Origin: Chiua virens
Lineage: Eukaryota > Basidiomycota > Agaricomycetes > Boletales > Boletaceae
DNA: 64,000 nucleotides
Assembly (NCBI GenBank): GCA_019787685.1
Contig: JAHNUO010000021.1
Location: forward strand, 434,001-498,000
Reading direction: 5' to 3'
Shown here piece after piece: positions 11,482 through 22,728 of the stretch. The number at the start of each line of letters is the position of its first letter. Within the stretch, counting starts at the first letter, position 1. A program made the translations under genes and the position numbers. The notes under the pieces were generated by a model. It searched no databases. It saw only the letters and a list, made by a program, of their open reading frames with translations, and was not told the DNA's origin.

Positions 11482-14400
11482 TCACTGGCACAATTCCCCA
11501 TTGACCACATCCTGTAATATCGGCCACCCCCTCAACACCCCATCCCTTGCCATAGGTGTCCTCAACTTTTTCGGTGGCATCCCTACCCCATTCCCGTCCC
11601 CATTCTCACCACCCCGCTTCCCACCTTGCTTCCCCACAACAGCTACCCTCGGCGGCGCCACCACTGGATGCATGCTCTCTGCCCCCTCTCCCAACTGCAG
11701 TATCCATCCCCGCTCATCCATCAACTGCAGAAACTCAGCCAACAAGGGTGTCCCACAAAGCATCCTCCGCGATCCTAAAATGATCAGTTTGGACTGAGCA
11801 CGCGTAAATGACACATTGACCCGTCGCCAATCCTTCAACAGATCGCCAACCTAGCCATGCATGTCACATCAGGCACAACAGACATAAAACAAGAGCGTGG
11901 TCGACGTACATTGCTTCAGTCGTTGGACCGCACCATCAAAATAATGACAGTCTTTGTCCCTCCCCTGACTCCTGTCTGCCATTAAAATCTCAATGTGTTT
12001 CTTGTCCTGCAAGAGATGTGAAAGTAACTTGATCTGCTGACAGTACAGCGACATGATTCTGATCTGTCATTCCTCGATACCGCTTCGCAATAGGGATTCG
12101 ACAATCTGGTACACGAGTTTGCCTTCCACTTCGTTCTGGACGAGGTCCCCTATGCAAGAATCAAATGTGGGGACCCGGTCCGTGTCCACAAAGATGGCTT
12201 TGCAACTAGTCCCACGTCACAGTTAACGCAGTTGAAAAGTATAACATCGCCAATGGCTCACTTTTCGTCCAAAAGCCATGCTAGCCAGCATTTGCCCTCG
12301 TTGCACAGGCATCCACTCATCCCACGGAGTGTTGATGAACCTGTTATCAGGGAGTACCAAACTCCGTTTTGCGACTGCTTCTGAACCACAACACAGACGG
12401 TCTCCATAAATCAATTTGTTGGACAATAACATGATGTCCTCATTCATACAGTACTGATGAGTTAGATCAACGACCGTATGCAGGTGCGCTTCGGAAAGTC
12501 TTCAGAAGAGCGAGACCTTGAGACCACCCTTTCGTGCAGCGAGGTTGCATACCTGGAAGGTGTCAATGCCATGATATCATCATCCGAGAATGAAATTTAC
12601 CAATGGTGGAAGCTGAAAGTGGTCCCCAATGAGCACGAACTTGTCTGCAAAGCGTAACAGACCGAGACACGTCGGGAGCATTATCTGAGATGCCTCATCG
12701 ATGATACAATAGTCAAACGTCCTTCGGAAAAACACAGGGCTGCAATGATCTCAGTACTGGCACTAACCCATCGGCTGACCCAATACTCACTGGTCGATCG
12801 TCAAACATGTGGTGGCCACAACAGGCGGTGACATAAGCCGATTCTCGAGCTGTTCAATCGTCTTTGCTGCTCTTGTCCCTGCCTCTGAAAACTGGCGAAC
12901 ATCTGGGTGAACCTATGCAATACGTGCCACTATAAGCATCGTCTTCCACATGAGATAGCACTAACATGGACTGACCTTGTCCATGTTGCCCAGTCTGAGA
13001 ATACCGTAGTCGTCGTCCTTGAGCTTGAGCAAGATTGTGTCCACCGCAGAATGGGTATACAACATCAACAGTACCATCTTGCCCATGGCGACAAACGACC
13101 GAATAAGCGCTGCGATCACAGTCATCTTGCTGGTCCCAGGCATCCCAAGAATTAGCGCATAGTCGTTTGCACTCAGCATGTGCGTCATCGCTGCCACCTG
13201 CCCTGGATTCTGTGTACGTGTTATGGCCACGTACTCGGGACAGTCACACAACGTTGCCAGTGTCGCTTGCTCGTCCTCGAGCATTGGCTTCCTTAGATCC
13301 ACAACAAGCTCAAGACGTTTCATATCCCCATTAGTGTAGAACAACTGGGCAAGGTTATCACAGATCCGACCCATACCCGATAATTCGTCCTTGTCGATCC
13401 AGAACACAGGCCGGATGTGTTGTCCTCGGGACTTGCACAGCACTTGCAGGTGTGCAGCAATCTTGTCCACGCTGAGCTCGTGGTTGACACCAAGCACGAC
13501 AAATTGTGGCGTAAGATTGACAATGAAACCTCGAGCAAGTGTGAGGAGCTCTGGATCAACAGATACAGTAATAGCATCGTTCACGCTCATGTGACTGTTG
13601 AGGAGAGACAGGCCGACGTCATTCTCGTTCTTGCGAAGGAAGCAGTACGTATACCGGTGTATCTTGCCTGCACTCAGCAAGCTGGGGGAAAAGTATGTCT
13701 CATCAAGGATCATATCACTGAAACAACGACCCCTTTCTTGACGTTCCCAGGGTGTCATTGTCCACAGCTCTTTGCAGAACCGAATACCGTCTTGCTCCTC
13801 GAAGGCTATCAATGCCTCCCATCGCTTGAAGAAATCTGCTTGATTTAGGGTCAAATGTGACGTCTTGGCATCATAAACGTCCTTGATTGGCGAAGCATCA
13901 TCAATCACATTTTCCACCACCTGCAAGTCACATTAGTGAAGGAAACAAACAAACCAAGGACACATGCCTTGCGATAAAGCATGCAAGTGTCAAGCACAAA
14001 GCACTTTTTGCACGCACGTTCATCATTGATTGTGGGTGGCAGAAAACGCTTGGGAGCCTTACCCTGGTCCATACGGCGCATCATGCACATCGCCTCTCAT
14101 TTCTGGCAGTAACCAGTCCTCAGAGTTCATTTCTACCTCGAGGAACCCTTACAACCTCCTCGCTTTGAGTATAATAAAGGAGTCCACTTGGTACTTCGAC
14201 CCCATAGTGTTCTTCGGCGAGAAGTGTATACAATATTGTTTGTGCATGATGCTCCATCCCAGCAATGGACCGACCAGTCTTGATTTCGAACGGCATGGTA
14301 TGCGTACTGAGAAGTGGCCCCTGCTTGACATACATGTTGATAGTGCTGTCTGCAATGATAGCTTGGACGCTGGCGTCCAGTTTACCTTTGAGACCATAAG

Positions 14401-16310
14401 TAGGCAACCATATGTCTTCTTCGATGTCATGCAACAACGTGATCGCGATGTAGGGAATAGGTATTCCCTGTGCTCGCATAGCATGTTTCCGCACCCCGTC
14501 GTCACCCGATCCCGATCCTGATCTGTCTGCTTGTGCAAATTCATCTGGATTGCTGTATCCGCGCTCGTTTTGCCTCGGACTCTTTTATTTTATTTTTGAT
14601 GCTCCTTATTTGTACTTAGCATTGGCTAGACCATGTCACGCAGCCCTTGCAGGGACATTCAGGTGCCTCTCAAACTTTATACCGTACGAAAACCTTCTTT
14701 TATTATTATTATCCTTACTTAGGACAAGTCTGAGGGTATTCCCAAGGACTATAAAATTCACTGTATTGACAAAATACAGTAGCTTTTGCCTGTGCACATC
14801 TGTCTCACATCGTTTTCACTCGATGTTCACTTTCTCTCGCTCTCCTCGTGTTTTATCAATCCGGATTCGGACTGCCGTGTCCGCTTTTCTATCCGTTTTA
14901 ATCCGGATTCGCCCCAGATTCATCTTAGACTACTCTAAAACCATTTCTCGTCGTTCACCAACTCAGCGTTGTCCCTGGGTCGAATGGAATTGCATTCCTT
15001 CACCCTTTTCTTGCTTTCAATCCCCCTGAGTACTGCACTTCAGCCAGGATTCATTACCTACAGCGAGCAGTGAGTTCTGATTTGCCACTGCTCGGGTATT
15101 AGTGAGTATAGCATCAGGCTGTAAAGGAAAATATTTCTGGCTGTGATGTACATCAAGGAGCTAGTGGCATACCTTGGGCTTCTCCGCAATGTAACATTCA
15201 GAGAATACCTTGAGTCCTTTGGATCAAAACTTGACCTCTCGCTTAGAATCTTCGATCGTCACTTGTATCTTCACAATTTCAGGTAGATTCTTCATGATGC
15301 CTGCCTCAATCAGATCCTCTACGTAGAATCCATCCCATTGTTGAGTCGCTAGGCATGCCTGCATGATTTCGTGCAAAATGTTACCCCAGAGCAGGGCAGG
15401 TGTCACATCACACGAGGAGTGTAACATGGAAGACAGAAGAGGTTTCTGTGTGCAATATGGGGAGGTTGAGAGGGCAGTGGCTGTCAAGAGTAGATCTGGA
15501 TGCTGAATGAGAAGATTCTCATGAGATGAAATTACAATGATGGCATTCTCTTTGTCAAAATGTCCAAGGACATTGATGATATCGCCTGCGACAATGAAAT
15601 ATTTGGAAAGACGACATGACATGGTGCAGGTAATTCCTACCTTTCCTAACGTCGAAGTCTGCCCAATTGTCTTGGAGTATGACGGAACGTGGGTGCCCAT
15701 TTGGCTGAGTCTTTGCTGACAATACCTGTTCACAGCATCAGAGGCATGTTAAAAAAACAACAGCAGAAAGACTAACCTTGGAGCCAAACTTGCTATTGTC
15801 TTCCACAACTTCTACAACACAGCGAGTGGAGGGGGTCCTGGTATAGACTTTCTCTGGATCAACCATGGACTGTAGTGCAAGTAAGAATGTGGGAGAAACC
15901 CATACTGAGCCACCGCACCTTGAGTTTATCGCACTTCCAGCCGGGAGTGAGGAAATCGCTCTCCATGTCTTCCCAATCCCAGGTCTCTGCTCCCTCGAGA
16001 AGGGCAGCCATGCTCAAATTGAGGTCTTGCTTGGTCCCACTAGACGGAATTGAGCAAGCCCGATGCGGTGTCAGTGGTGGCTTGACCGCAACCGCTGACA
16101 TTTGATTGGGGAGCACTGATGACTATTGTTAGATGGAACATGGATGGACAAGAAGCACACTTTTTTGGACTCGCAACCATCTTCTTGGGTGTTATAATGT
16201 CGGCCTCCATGTCGGCCCAATCCCAGTTCTCTGCGCCCTCCAGCAGGACGGCAAGGTCAACCTCATGATTCCCCTTGGTGTTACAGCCTAGGTCTATTGA
16301 TTTGCGCTTC
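11482..16310 (-). pseudogene. DNA2: DNA2-like replication helicase/nuclease, broken copy
   Basis: Dna2 processes Okazaki-fragment flaps and resected ends, with a RecB/Cas4-type nuclease followed by an SF1 helicase. In order on the minus strand: N-terminal motifs LLEGAENWDWADME and LLEGAETWDWEDME (about 16250 and 15980); GDIINVLG and the conserved block to SKREVK (15640-15224); nuclease with GLKGKLDASV and PFEIKTGRSIAG (14494-14120); Walker A region (about 13146-13100); motif Ia YTHSAVDTILLKLK; motif II IDEASQI and motif [13 protein letters not shown] (about 12700-12600); DRSQGRDKD (about 11960); and FTRAQSKLIILGSR at the end (11838-11482). Defects: an in-frame TGA at 15226-15224, Walker A reading GMPGTSKMT instead of the usual GMPGTGKTT, and a shift of frame after DRSQGRDKD. 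Many splice borders survive. A second, intact DNA2 must be expected elsewhere. Confidence 0.85.
14547..15050 (+). mobile_element. LTR-like insertion in a DNA2 intron
   Basis: Between two DNA2 exons lies a 496-bp stretch (14551-15046) that begins TGCTGTATCC and ends CTTCAGCCA, flanked by GGAT at 14547-14550 and 15047-15050. Removing it leaves a short intron with a good GTAATG donor. Its middle has CTTACTTAGGAC followed by AAGGACTATAAAATTC. This resembles the promoter part of the 689-bp LTRs at 49.6-57.0 kb (CTTACTTAGGG ... CAGGACTATAAAACC), which also made a 4-bp duplication. I infer a solo LTR of a related element in plus orientation. Confidence 0.5.
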
Positions 16311-16954
16311 GTGGAAACTGTTTTGGCTTGGATGTATTGTCCAAACCATCCAAAATTGTCTGCATGAAGACATCCTCGTCGACGGCCATGTCGTTGTGCA
16401 AGGCAGAATTTGATGCGACATCACCAAGCACGATGTGTTTGTTGTGGTGTGTTTGTTCCGCCAGGAGTAATGATCTTATCTGCCTCATGCGTCCACTCGT
16501 TCATCCCATGTAGCCAAGCTTGATGTTTCCCTCTCCCTCAGCTGACACCATGTTCACAAACTGGACATCCAGCGGCAACACATCCTCCAAACCAGACCCT
16601 AAATCCATGTCCCCAACACTCTGCACTGACATCTACGCCGCCCTTGACAAACTCAAATATGGTGCTCGAGATGAGCAAATGGGATGGGATGGCTGGCACG
16701 ATGACGTTGCGGATGTGGGTTGACACGCTTTGTGACATGCATGCATGCATAATCGACTCGAATGCAGGGAGAGGGACTGGTCGGCGCAAGGAACTCATTG
16801 GGCAGGGTGTCACCTGCGGTATCAACCAATTGAGCGATGTCTTGCTCATGACGTGCAAGTTTTCGCCAAGGATGCAGATCATCTCCCTCCTCTAGAGCTC
16901 AGCCATGAGAACGTGGTGCTGACATTGCACAAAGTCACGACCGCATGACGTTTC
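16311..16954. other. 5' flank of the DNA2 pseudogene
   Basis: A minus-strand segment at 16488-16294 (with VLGDVASNSALHNDMAVDED) may be a more N-terminal DNA2 exon, because it leads into the first LLEGAE motif. A 114-codon minus-strand frame at 16882-16538 is Cys/Val-rich and unrecognised. No promoter element stands out. Confidence 0.3.
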
Positions 16955-18010
16955 GTGCCACCTGGACACGGCGACAATGTTACAACGTGCCAAGACAATG
17001 TTACAACGTGCCGAGATGATGATGCAGCATGTTGTTGCATCATCGTCGTGCTGCACCTCACACTTCCTGCACTCCCCTCCTTCCTTGCCACAATGATGCC
17101 GAGACACGACCTGATGTGCCATGACGACGATGATGACAGGTTGACGTGATGACACCGCCTCATCCCTTTCCCTCCCCTCCCCTCTCCTGCTCCCTATCTG
17201 CCACCCCACCACGGACGGTGCGACGGACAACACGATGTGACATGCCATGACGACGTGACGACACCCCCTCATCCCTTTCCCCTCCCCTCCCCCTCCCTAT
17301 CTGCCACCCCACCACGGACGACGCAATGGACGACACAACGTGATGTGCCACAATGATGACAACAACAACAACGGGTCAATGTGACGATACCCCCTTGTCC
17401 CTTTCCCCTCCGCTCCCTATCTGCCACCCCACCACAGACGACATGACAATGACAACAGATTGACGTGACGACAACACCTTTCCCTCCTTCGTGCCACCTG
17501 GACATGACATGACGACGATGTGACAATTGTCGCACCATCCACACGCCGTGTCCATGTCTGTGTCCTCCCCTTCTCTCTTTCCCCCCACCTTTCTCCTCTC
17601 CCTCCCCCCTCTCGTCTGCAACAACAAGATGTCGACAACACAACACGTGGACAATGTGGCACATTGTCGCATCGTCCGCATGTCGTGTTTGCTTCCCTCC
17701 CACCCGTACGTCAACTTGTGCTGCCACCTGGACACAATAACAACAACAACGAGATGCCAACACGATGTGACAATGATGTGACAATGTGTCACATCATTCA
17801 TGCATCGTGTTCAAACTTCGCTCCCCCCTCCCTCTCTCTCTTCCCTTCCACCCGCAAGTCAACTCACTGGCATACCACCACCTGGACACGATGACGACGA
17901 CGAACAAGACGTCAACACGACGTGATGACAATGCAACAATGTGTCGCATCGTCCACGCGTCGTGTTTGCTCCCTCCTTCTCTCTCTTCTCTCTCTCCCCT
18001 TCCACCCACA
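16955..18010. repeat. Degenerate minisatellite-like region
   Basis: The block is built from two alternating kinds of degenerate unit. One kind, near 17160-17230, 17275-17330 and 17395-17450, shares CTCCCTATCTGCCACCCCAC inside a pyrimidine-rich context and recurs about every 115 bp. The other, near 17500-17590, 17660-17720, 17780-17870 and 17940-18010, combines a CATCGTCCAC-like core, GTGTTTGC, a CTCTCTCC tract, CCACC, and CACCTGGACACGATGACG. Long frames here are side effects of the biased composition (Cys/His/Arg-rich on the minus strand). No gene is supported. Confidence 0.6.
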
Positions 18011-19111
18011 CGAGGAAGCCCCGGCCTAGGCCCAAGCCCCAGCTTTCAGGCTGGGCCAGGCCCTCATCAAGGGCTTTTGGGGCTCAGGGCTCAGCCTGTG
18101 ATGTTACAGGGCCCAAGCCCCCCTAAGCTGGGCCAGCACAGCACTAATCGGGGTTGTGCGTGTCGGATGGTGTAGTGGGGTGAGAGCCAGGATGTTGGGA
18201 AGCTGCAACCTGAGCACGTCCGAGTCCTGATGTGATCCGACCAGGAGGCACAGGTAAAGAGTGTGCGAGGGGGGGGATGGGAGTTCAAGGGGTCCAAATG
18301 AGGTGGGCTCGAGTGAAATTTGAACCTCTAAATCATGGTTCTATTCAGAACAAACGGTGGGACAGGGAACAGGAGGAGTGGCGGCATCTAGCCCTCCCGG
18401 TTTGAACGGTGGCTACAAGCTCCTATGCACCCCATTTATCAAGCATGCTGAGGGCCAATTCTCCTCCTTCCTGACCCCATGTGATGCCTGCTCTTCGACC
18501 TGCATGGAAGCAGATAGGACAAGGTGAGGGTCGGTTGAATGAGTCCCACAACTCACATGCTGATGAGCCACTGCGTAGTGTGTGATGGAGCACCGTCTCA
18601 GCTTCTGGGTGAGGTGCTGCAGTGCTCTCAACTTGAAGATCTCCATCCTGCTGGTGAGTCCAAGTCTGCTGAAAGAAGTGGTGAGTGTAGAATCAGTTGT
18701 TATCTAGCGTCAGTCATTGAGCTCCAGGCAGGGGAAGCAGTGCAGCTTGAATGGAAGGCTCCATTCAGCCGTCCCAATGGTCTCAGTCCGAAGAGAGCCA
18801 AGATCCTGGATGCAACAGGAAAGAAGATCACTGCCAAGCCCAGCCCTGCCACGAAGCCCAAGCCCAAGCCCACTCCTCAGGCTAAGCCCACCGAGCCTGG
18901 GGCTGGGGAGCAGAGGTCAATCACTCCATTGGGACGTCCAAACCCAGAGCCCCCGACGCTCTGGGCTCCGCTTGCACCCACCCGGCGGACCCTCTTAAGT
19001 AAACATCCAGCTTGTGGAGGTCATCACGCCATTCCCGCTGCCCAAGCTTCAAGCCCCAGCTCTAGTAAATCATTTGTGATGTAAACTCAAGACACTTGCA
19101 GCAATAGATCA
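18011..19111 (+). other. GC-rich flank with a Pro/Lys-rich open frame
   Basis: 18011-18140 is rich in GGGCTTGGGC-type words and may be a repeat remnant. An open frame at 18539-19084 (181 codons) has a Cys-containing start, a KPSPATKPKPKPTPQAKP tract in the middle and a Ser/Pro tail. The tract is low complexity and the frame has no recognisable domain. It could be an old gene fragment or chance. The copia 5' LTR begins at 19112. Confidence 0.25.
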
Positions 19112-19350
19112 TGTTGGAGATTGAACATCGAGCATTAGTATAAACACGAGCAAACCAAGCTCAGCCTCACTGTGTCAAGACAATGACTACAAATTACACA
19201 TCTGAGTTGTCTGGAGACAATAGCAGTAGGATATATAAAATGTCGACCTGTATCAGGGGATCCTAATTCATAGTCGTTGTCCCCAGCCCTCACAAGGGCT
19301 CACCTCGTCTGATCCGAGTCAGTCGCCACCTCGCGTACTCCTGCTGCGAA
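19112..19350 (+). repeat. 5' LTR of the copia element
   Basis: The start is TGTTGGAGATTG. A TATA-like box (GATATATAAAATG near 19229) lies in the middle. The end is placed just before the primer-binding site, around CTCCTGCTGCGAA; the exact 3' border is uncertain because no second LTR is present and the end does not show a clean CA. Confidence 0.65.
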
Positions 19351-19351
19351 A

Positions 19352-19363
19352 GGTTATGAGCCC
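19352..19363 (+). other. Primer-binding site, initiator-Met tRNA half-molecule type
   Basis: GGTTATGAGCCC directly follows the LTR. It is complementary to the anticodon stem-loop of initiator Met tRNA (GGGCTCATAACC). Copia itself and many fungal copia elements are primed by such a half-tRNA. Confidence 0.7.
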
Positions 19364-19400
19364 CATGCTCTGACCCAGAACAGACTAAAAATCATCTACC

Positions 19401-20600
19401 ATGAATCCACCGACACCAGCGCCATCAGCTCCCCAGGCCGCGCCGCCAGCACCACCAGCACAGCCTAGTACACAGCCACCATGTCCATCTGGATCATCCA
19501 TGACGCCTACCATCGCTCCTCCATCATTTCCACTGACTACTTCTGCTGCCGCACCCTCATCAGCCGCTGCACCCTCCATCCCAGTCTATGTCTCTACACC
19601 CGTCACCCCCTTTGCCAAATGTGAGAAACTCGACAATGGAAATTGAATTGCGTGGAAAATGCGTATAATTGTTATTCTACAACACAAAGGGGTTTGGGAC
19701 ATCATAACCGGTGATACTCCTCAGCCCTCTGACCCTACAACTAACCCTGCCATCGTCCAATCTTGGACTGATCGTGATCTGGCAGCATGTGCCCAGATCC
19801 TCATCGCTCTCACAAATGAACAGGTACTCCATGTTGTCAACTGCAGCTCTGCAGTGCAGATGTGGCAAGCGCTCCGCACCATCCATGAGCCATCGCATGT
19901 CCATCTTGGGCAATACTCTGTCGGCATGCTCTGGCATATGCGTGCTACTGAAGACATGGACATCATGGAGCATGTTAATGAACTCACTCGTGTTCACCAG
20001 ACTCTTTTGCAAAATGCGCAGTCCGTATCTGATGCTGACTTCAAAAATATCCTCCTTGAGTCTTCCCATGCTCTTGGGACCCCTTTATATCTGCTCTAGC
20101 TGCACAGGACTGCACGAAGAAGATGACTGTCAACCAGCTCAAAACAACTCTGTCAGAGGAGTATCAGCGCCGCAAACGGCAAAATGGAACAGGCAATACT
20201 GCCTATGCTGTTTCCGAGCCATCCTCATCCAGAAAGACTTGGAAACCATGCACCATCTGTAGCCACACGAACCATGTCACTGCGCAATGCTGCTACAAAG
20301 GGAAAAATGTACCCAAGTGTGACATCTGTGGCAAACTTGGGCACGAAGCCGAGAAGTGCTGGAAGAACCCCAAGAATAGGGGCAGGGGACGTGTTAAAAG
20401 GGATCGAGATGACAAGGGAAAGAAGAATCCTTCGTCGAACTCGACCAAAGGAAAAGGGAAAGAAAAAGTTCATGCCAATGTTGCAGAAGAGGAATCGAGT
20501 AGCAATGAGGAACTCGAAAAGAGCTTCACCACATATGTAAATATATCTGACGAGAGCGAAATGTCAAAGGCCGATGGGGAGATTTTTCTGCTTACTCGTG
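19401..20600 (+). pseudogene. gag: copia gag, with stop and frameshift
   Basis: Gag packages the element RNA. It begins with a Pro/Ala/Ser-rich leader (ATG 19401), then KLDNGN, a TGA at 19644-19646 in place of the expected aromatic residue, and IAWKM. The UBN2/gag core follows: VWDIITGD, AQILIALTNEQVLHV, WQALRTIHEP and MRATEDMDIMEHVNEL. A frameshift near 20055 restores a frame containing KKMTVNQLKTTLSEEYQRR. The zinc knuckle is CDICGKLGHEAEKC (C-X2-C-X4-H-X4-C). The tail is Lys/Glu/Ser-rich. The shift from gag to the protease frame near 20580 is a further one-base change. Confidence 0.85.
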
Positions 20601-22728
20601 GATTATTGATTCTGGTGCGACAATGCATATGTGTGCACAAATTGAGGCATTCGCGACATATCAGATGATACCTCAGAAAATTGTCAGAGGACTTGGCGAT
20701 AAATCTATCATTGCACGCGGACAAGGAACTGTTGTACTACAGACGCGCGTGAATGGTAAAGAGTTTACTCTACGCCTAACACGGGTACTTCATGCACCCG
20801 AAGCCCGACAAAATCTTGTGTCGATCGGACGAATCAACAGCGCAGGCGGCAGCATCGTATTTGATCGCGGCCAAACATTCCTGCATGATGAAAAGGGGGA
20901 TCCTATGGCCGTCGCAACCCTAAAAGACGGGTTATATTACCTCAATGCCCAAGTTATGCCCCACTCCATGGCTAATATCACGATAAAGATAAAACGAGCC
21001 TGGACATGGGAAGAATGGCATCGACGATTAGGTCATATTGGCATCAGTGGGCTGCGCAACTTACATGGGAAGAACCTCATTGATGGCTTCTCGCTGTGTG
21101 ATAGCCCACAGGACTTCGAATGTGAAGCCTGCATTAAAGCAAAAACAGAACGGAAACCCCTGCCAAAAATGAGCACTCAACGAGATAGAAAACTGGGTGA
21201 ACTCACTCATACTGATGTCTGGGGACCGGCGAGAACCACGTCTCTACAAGGATATCGTTACTATGTGTCGTTTATTGACGATGCAACTAGGAACTGTAAA
21301 ATCAGTTTCATGAAAAACGAAAAACGAAACACCTACGAAGGTGAAGCAATACCTAGCGTACATCGAGCGTCAGAACTCATTTCTGCCAAAGGCAATACGA
21401 GCTGACAATGGACGTGAGTACATCAATAGGGACTTACGGATGTGGTGCCTAGATCATGGAATCGAGATCCAAATGACGGCACCTTACATGCCAGAACAGA
21501 ATGGTGTAGCCAAACGCTGGAATAAAACCGTCGTCGAATTAGGGCACTCCATGTTATTTGCGCGAAACCTACCTAATGAATTGTGGCCAGAAGCTCTAAG
21601 CCATGCCACATATATTCGCAACCGGGCCTATGCAAAAGCTGTACCAGATAAAATGCCTCACGAGAAATGGTCAGGACAACGTCCCGACATCTCATCTCTC
21701 CAGGAATTCGGACATCCTGTTTGGATTCTCAATCAGGAATTGAATCCATCCAAATTAGAGGCAAAGACACGGCAACATATTTCATTGGGTATGAAGATGG
21801 CCCAAGTGCGATAAAATATTATGACAGTCTGAAAAAGACAGTCAAAGTTAGTCGTGAATACCGGTGGCCAATGAATGTGTCCCCACCTATAACCAGACAA
21901 TGGTTTGAGGGGGAGGATGAAACAAGGGTCAAACCTCTGTCCACAATGCTTAGCCAAACTGGATTAAAACGAAAAGCGACTGATGAAGCTGAAATGAGAG
22001 CTGGTAAACGTCACACGGGTGATAAAAAGGACATACCTCCACCCGAAAATAATGAGACGTCCTGCCCACATCAGCAAGACAAACAAATAAAAGACTTGTC
22101 TATAAATAACAATGACAGCGCACCCAATCAAATGCGATCAGATGGGAATGCGACTGATAATAAAAAGAAGCGTCAAGCATCAGTTGTGGAGGTTCAGGAT
22201 AATGATGACATACCTGGCCTATCCCACAATGATGAAGACGAAGACAACGAAAATGATGATGACCCTGATCGCGAGAAATCAGCGTCGACAGCAGCTGCTG
22301 CAGTATACACTGCATTTTCTGAAACAAATGTTGGCGGCAAAGATCCTAAATCGCTCAAAGAAGCGATGTGCTCACCTGAGTGGCCCGAATGGGAAAAGGC
22401 CATTCAAATTGAGCTTGAGACACTGCGACGTATGGGCACATGGGAGCTTGTAGAACCTCCCGAAAACAGAAAGCCTATAACAAACAAATGGGTCTTCGTC
22501 CGAAAATATGATAAGGATGGAATCTTACAGAAATATAAAGCCCGTCTCGTGGCCAGAGGGTTCAGCCAGATACCAGGCATGGACTATAATGAGACATTCT
22601 CACCTGTGGTGCGCCTCGAGACGATTCGCGCGATACTTGCGCTTGCTGTAGCTGAAGATCGGGAAATCCAACAAATGGACGTAAAAGGGGCTTACCTAAA
22701 TGGAAAGCTCAAAGAGGACATCTTCCGG
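20592..22728 (+). pseudogene. pol: copia pol: protease, integrase, start of RT
   Basis: The protease active site is in SWIIDSGATMHMC (about 20595-20635). The GAG-pre-integrase zinc-binding part includes WHRRLGHIG and CEACIKAK. The integrase core has HTDVWGP and SFIDDATR (first catalytic Asp), then a frameshift near 21340, DNGREY (second Asp) and MPEQNGVAKRWNKT (with the Glu). A second shift near 21780 leads to FIGYEDG, an acidic linker (21900-22330) and the RT start: WEKAIQIELETL, TNKWVFVRKYD, KARLVARGFSQ, YNETFSPVVR and QMDVKGAYLNG. Everything beyond, including the YVDD box and RNase H, is missing. Confidence 0.88.

Larger units (their letters stand above)
19112..22728 (+). mobile_element. 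Ty1/copia retrotransposon, 3'-truncated and frameshifted
   Basis: The element has a 5' LTR (19112 to about 19350), a primer-binding site, gag, protease, integrase and the start of reverse transcriptase, in copia order (integrase before RT). It breaks off just after DVKGAYLNGKLKEDIF, the first part of the RT palm. RNase H and the 3' LTR are absent. The break abuts a Helitron helicase fragment. Gag and pol carry at least one stop and several frameshifts, so the copy is dead. Confidence 0.9.

Noticed and set aside
14550..15029. 159-codon plus-strand open frame in the DNA2 locus
   Set aside because: It lies wholly inside the LTR-like insertion and has Phe/Leu/Arg-rich composition of AT/pyrimidine-rich DNA; no family resemblance.
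16879..17894. Several 80-170 codon frames rich in Cys/His/Arg/Gly
   Set aside because: They are by-products of the degenerate minisatellite; the same composition appears in several frames at once.
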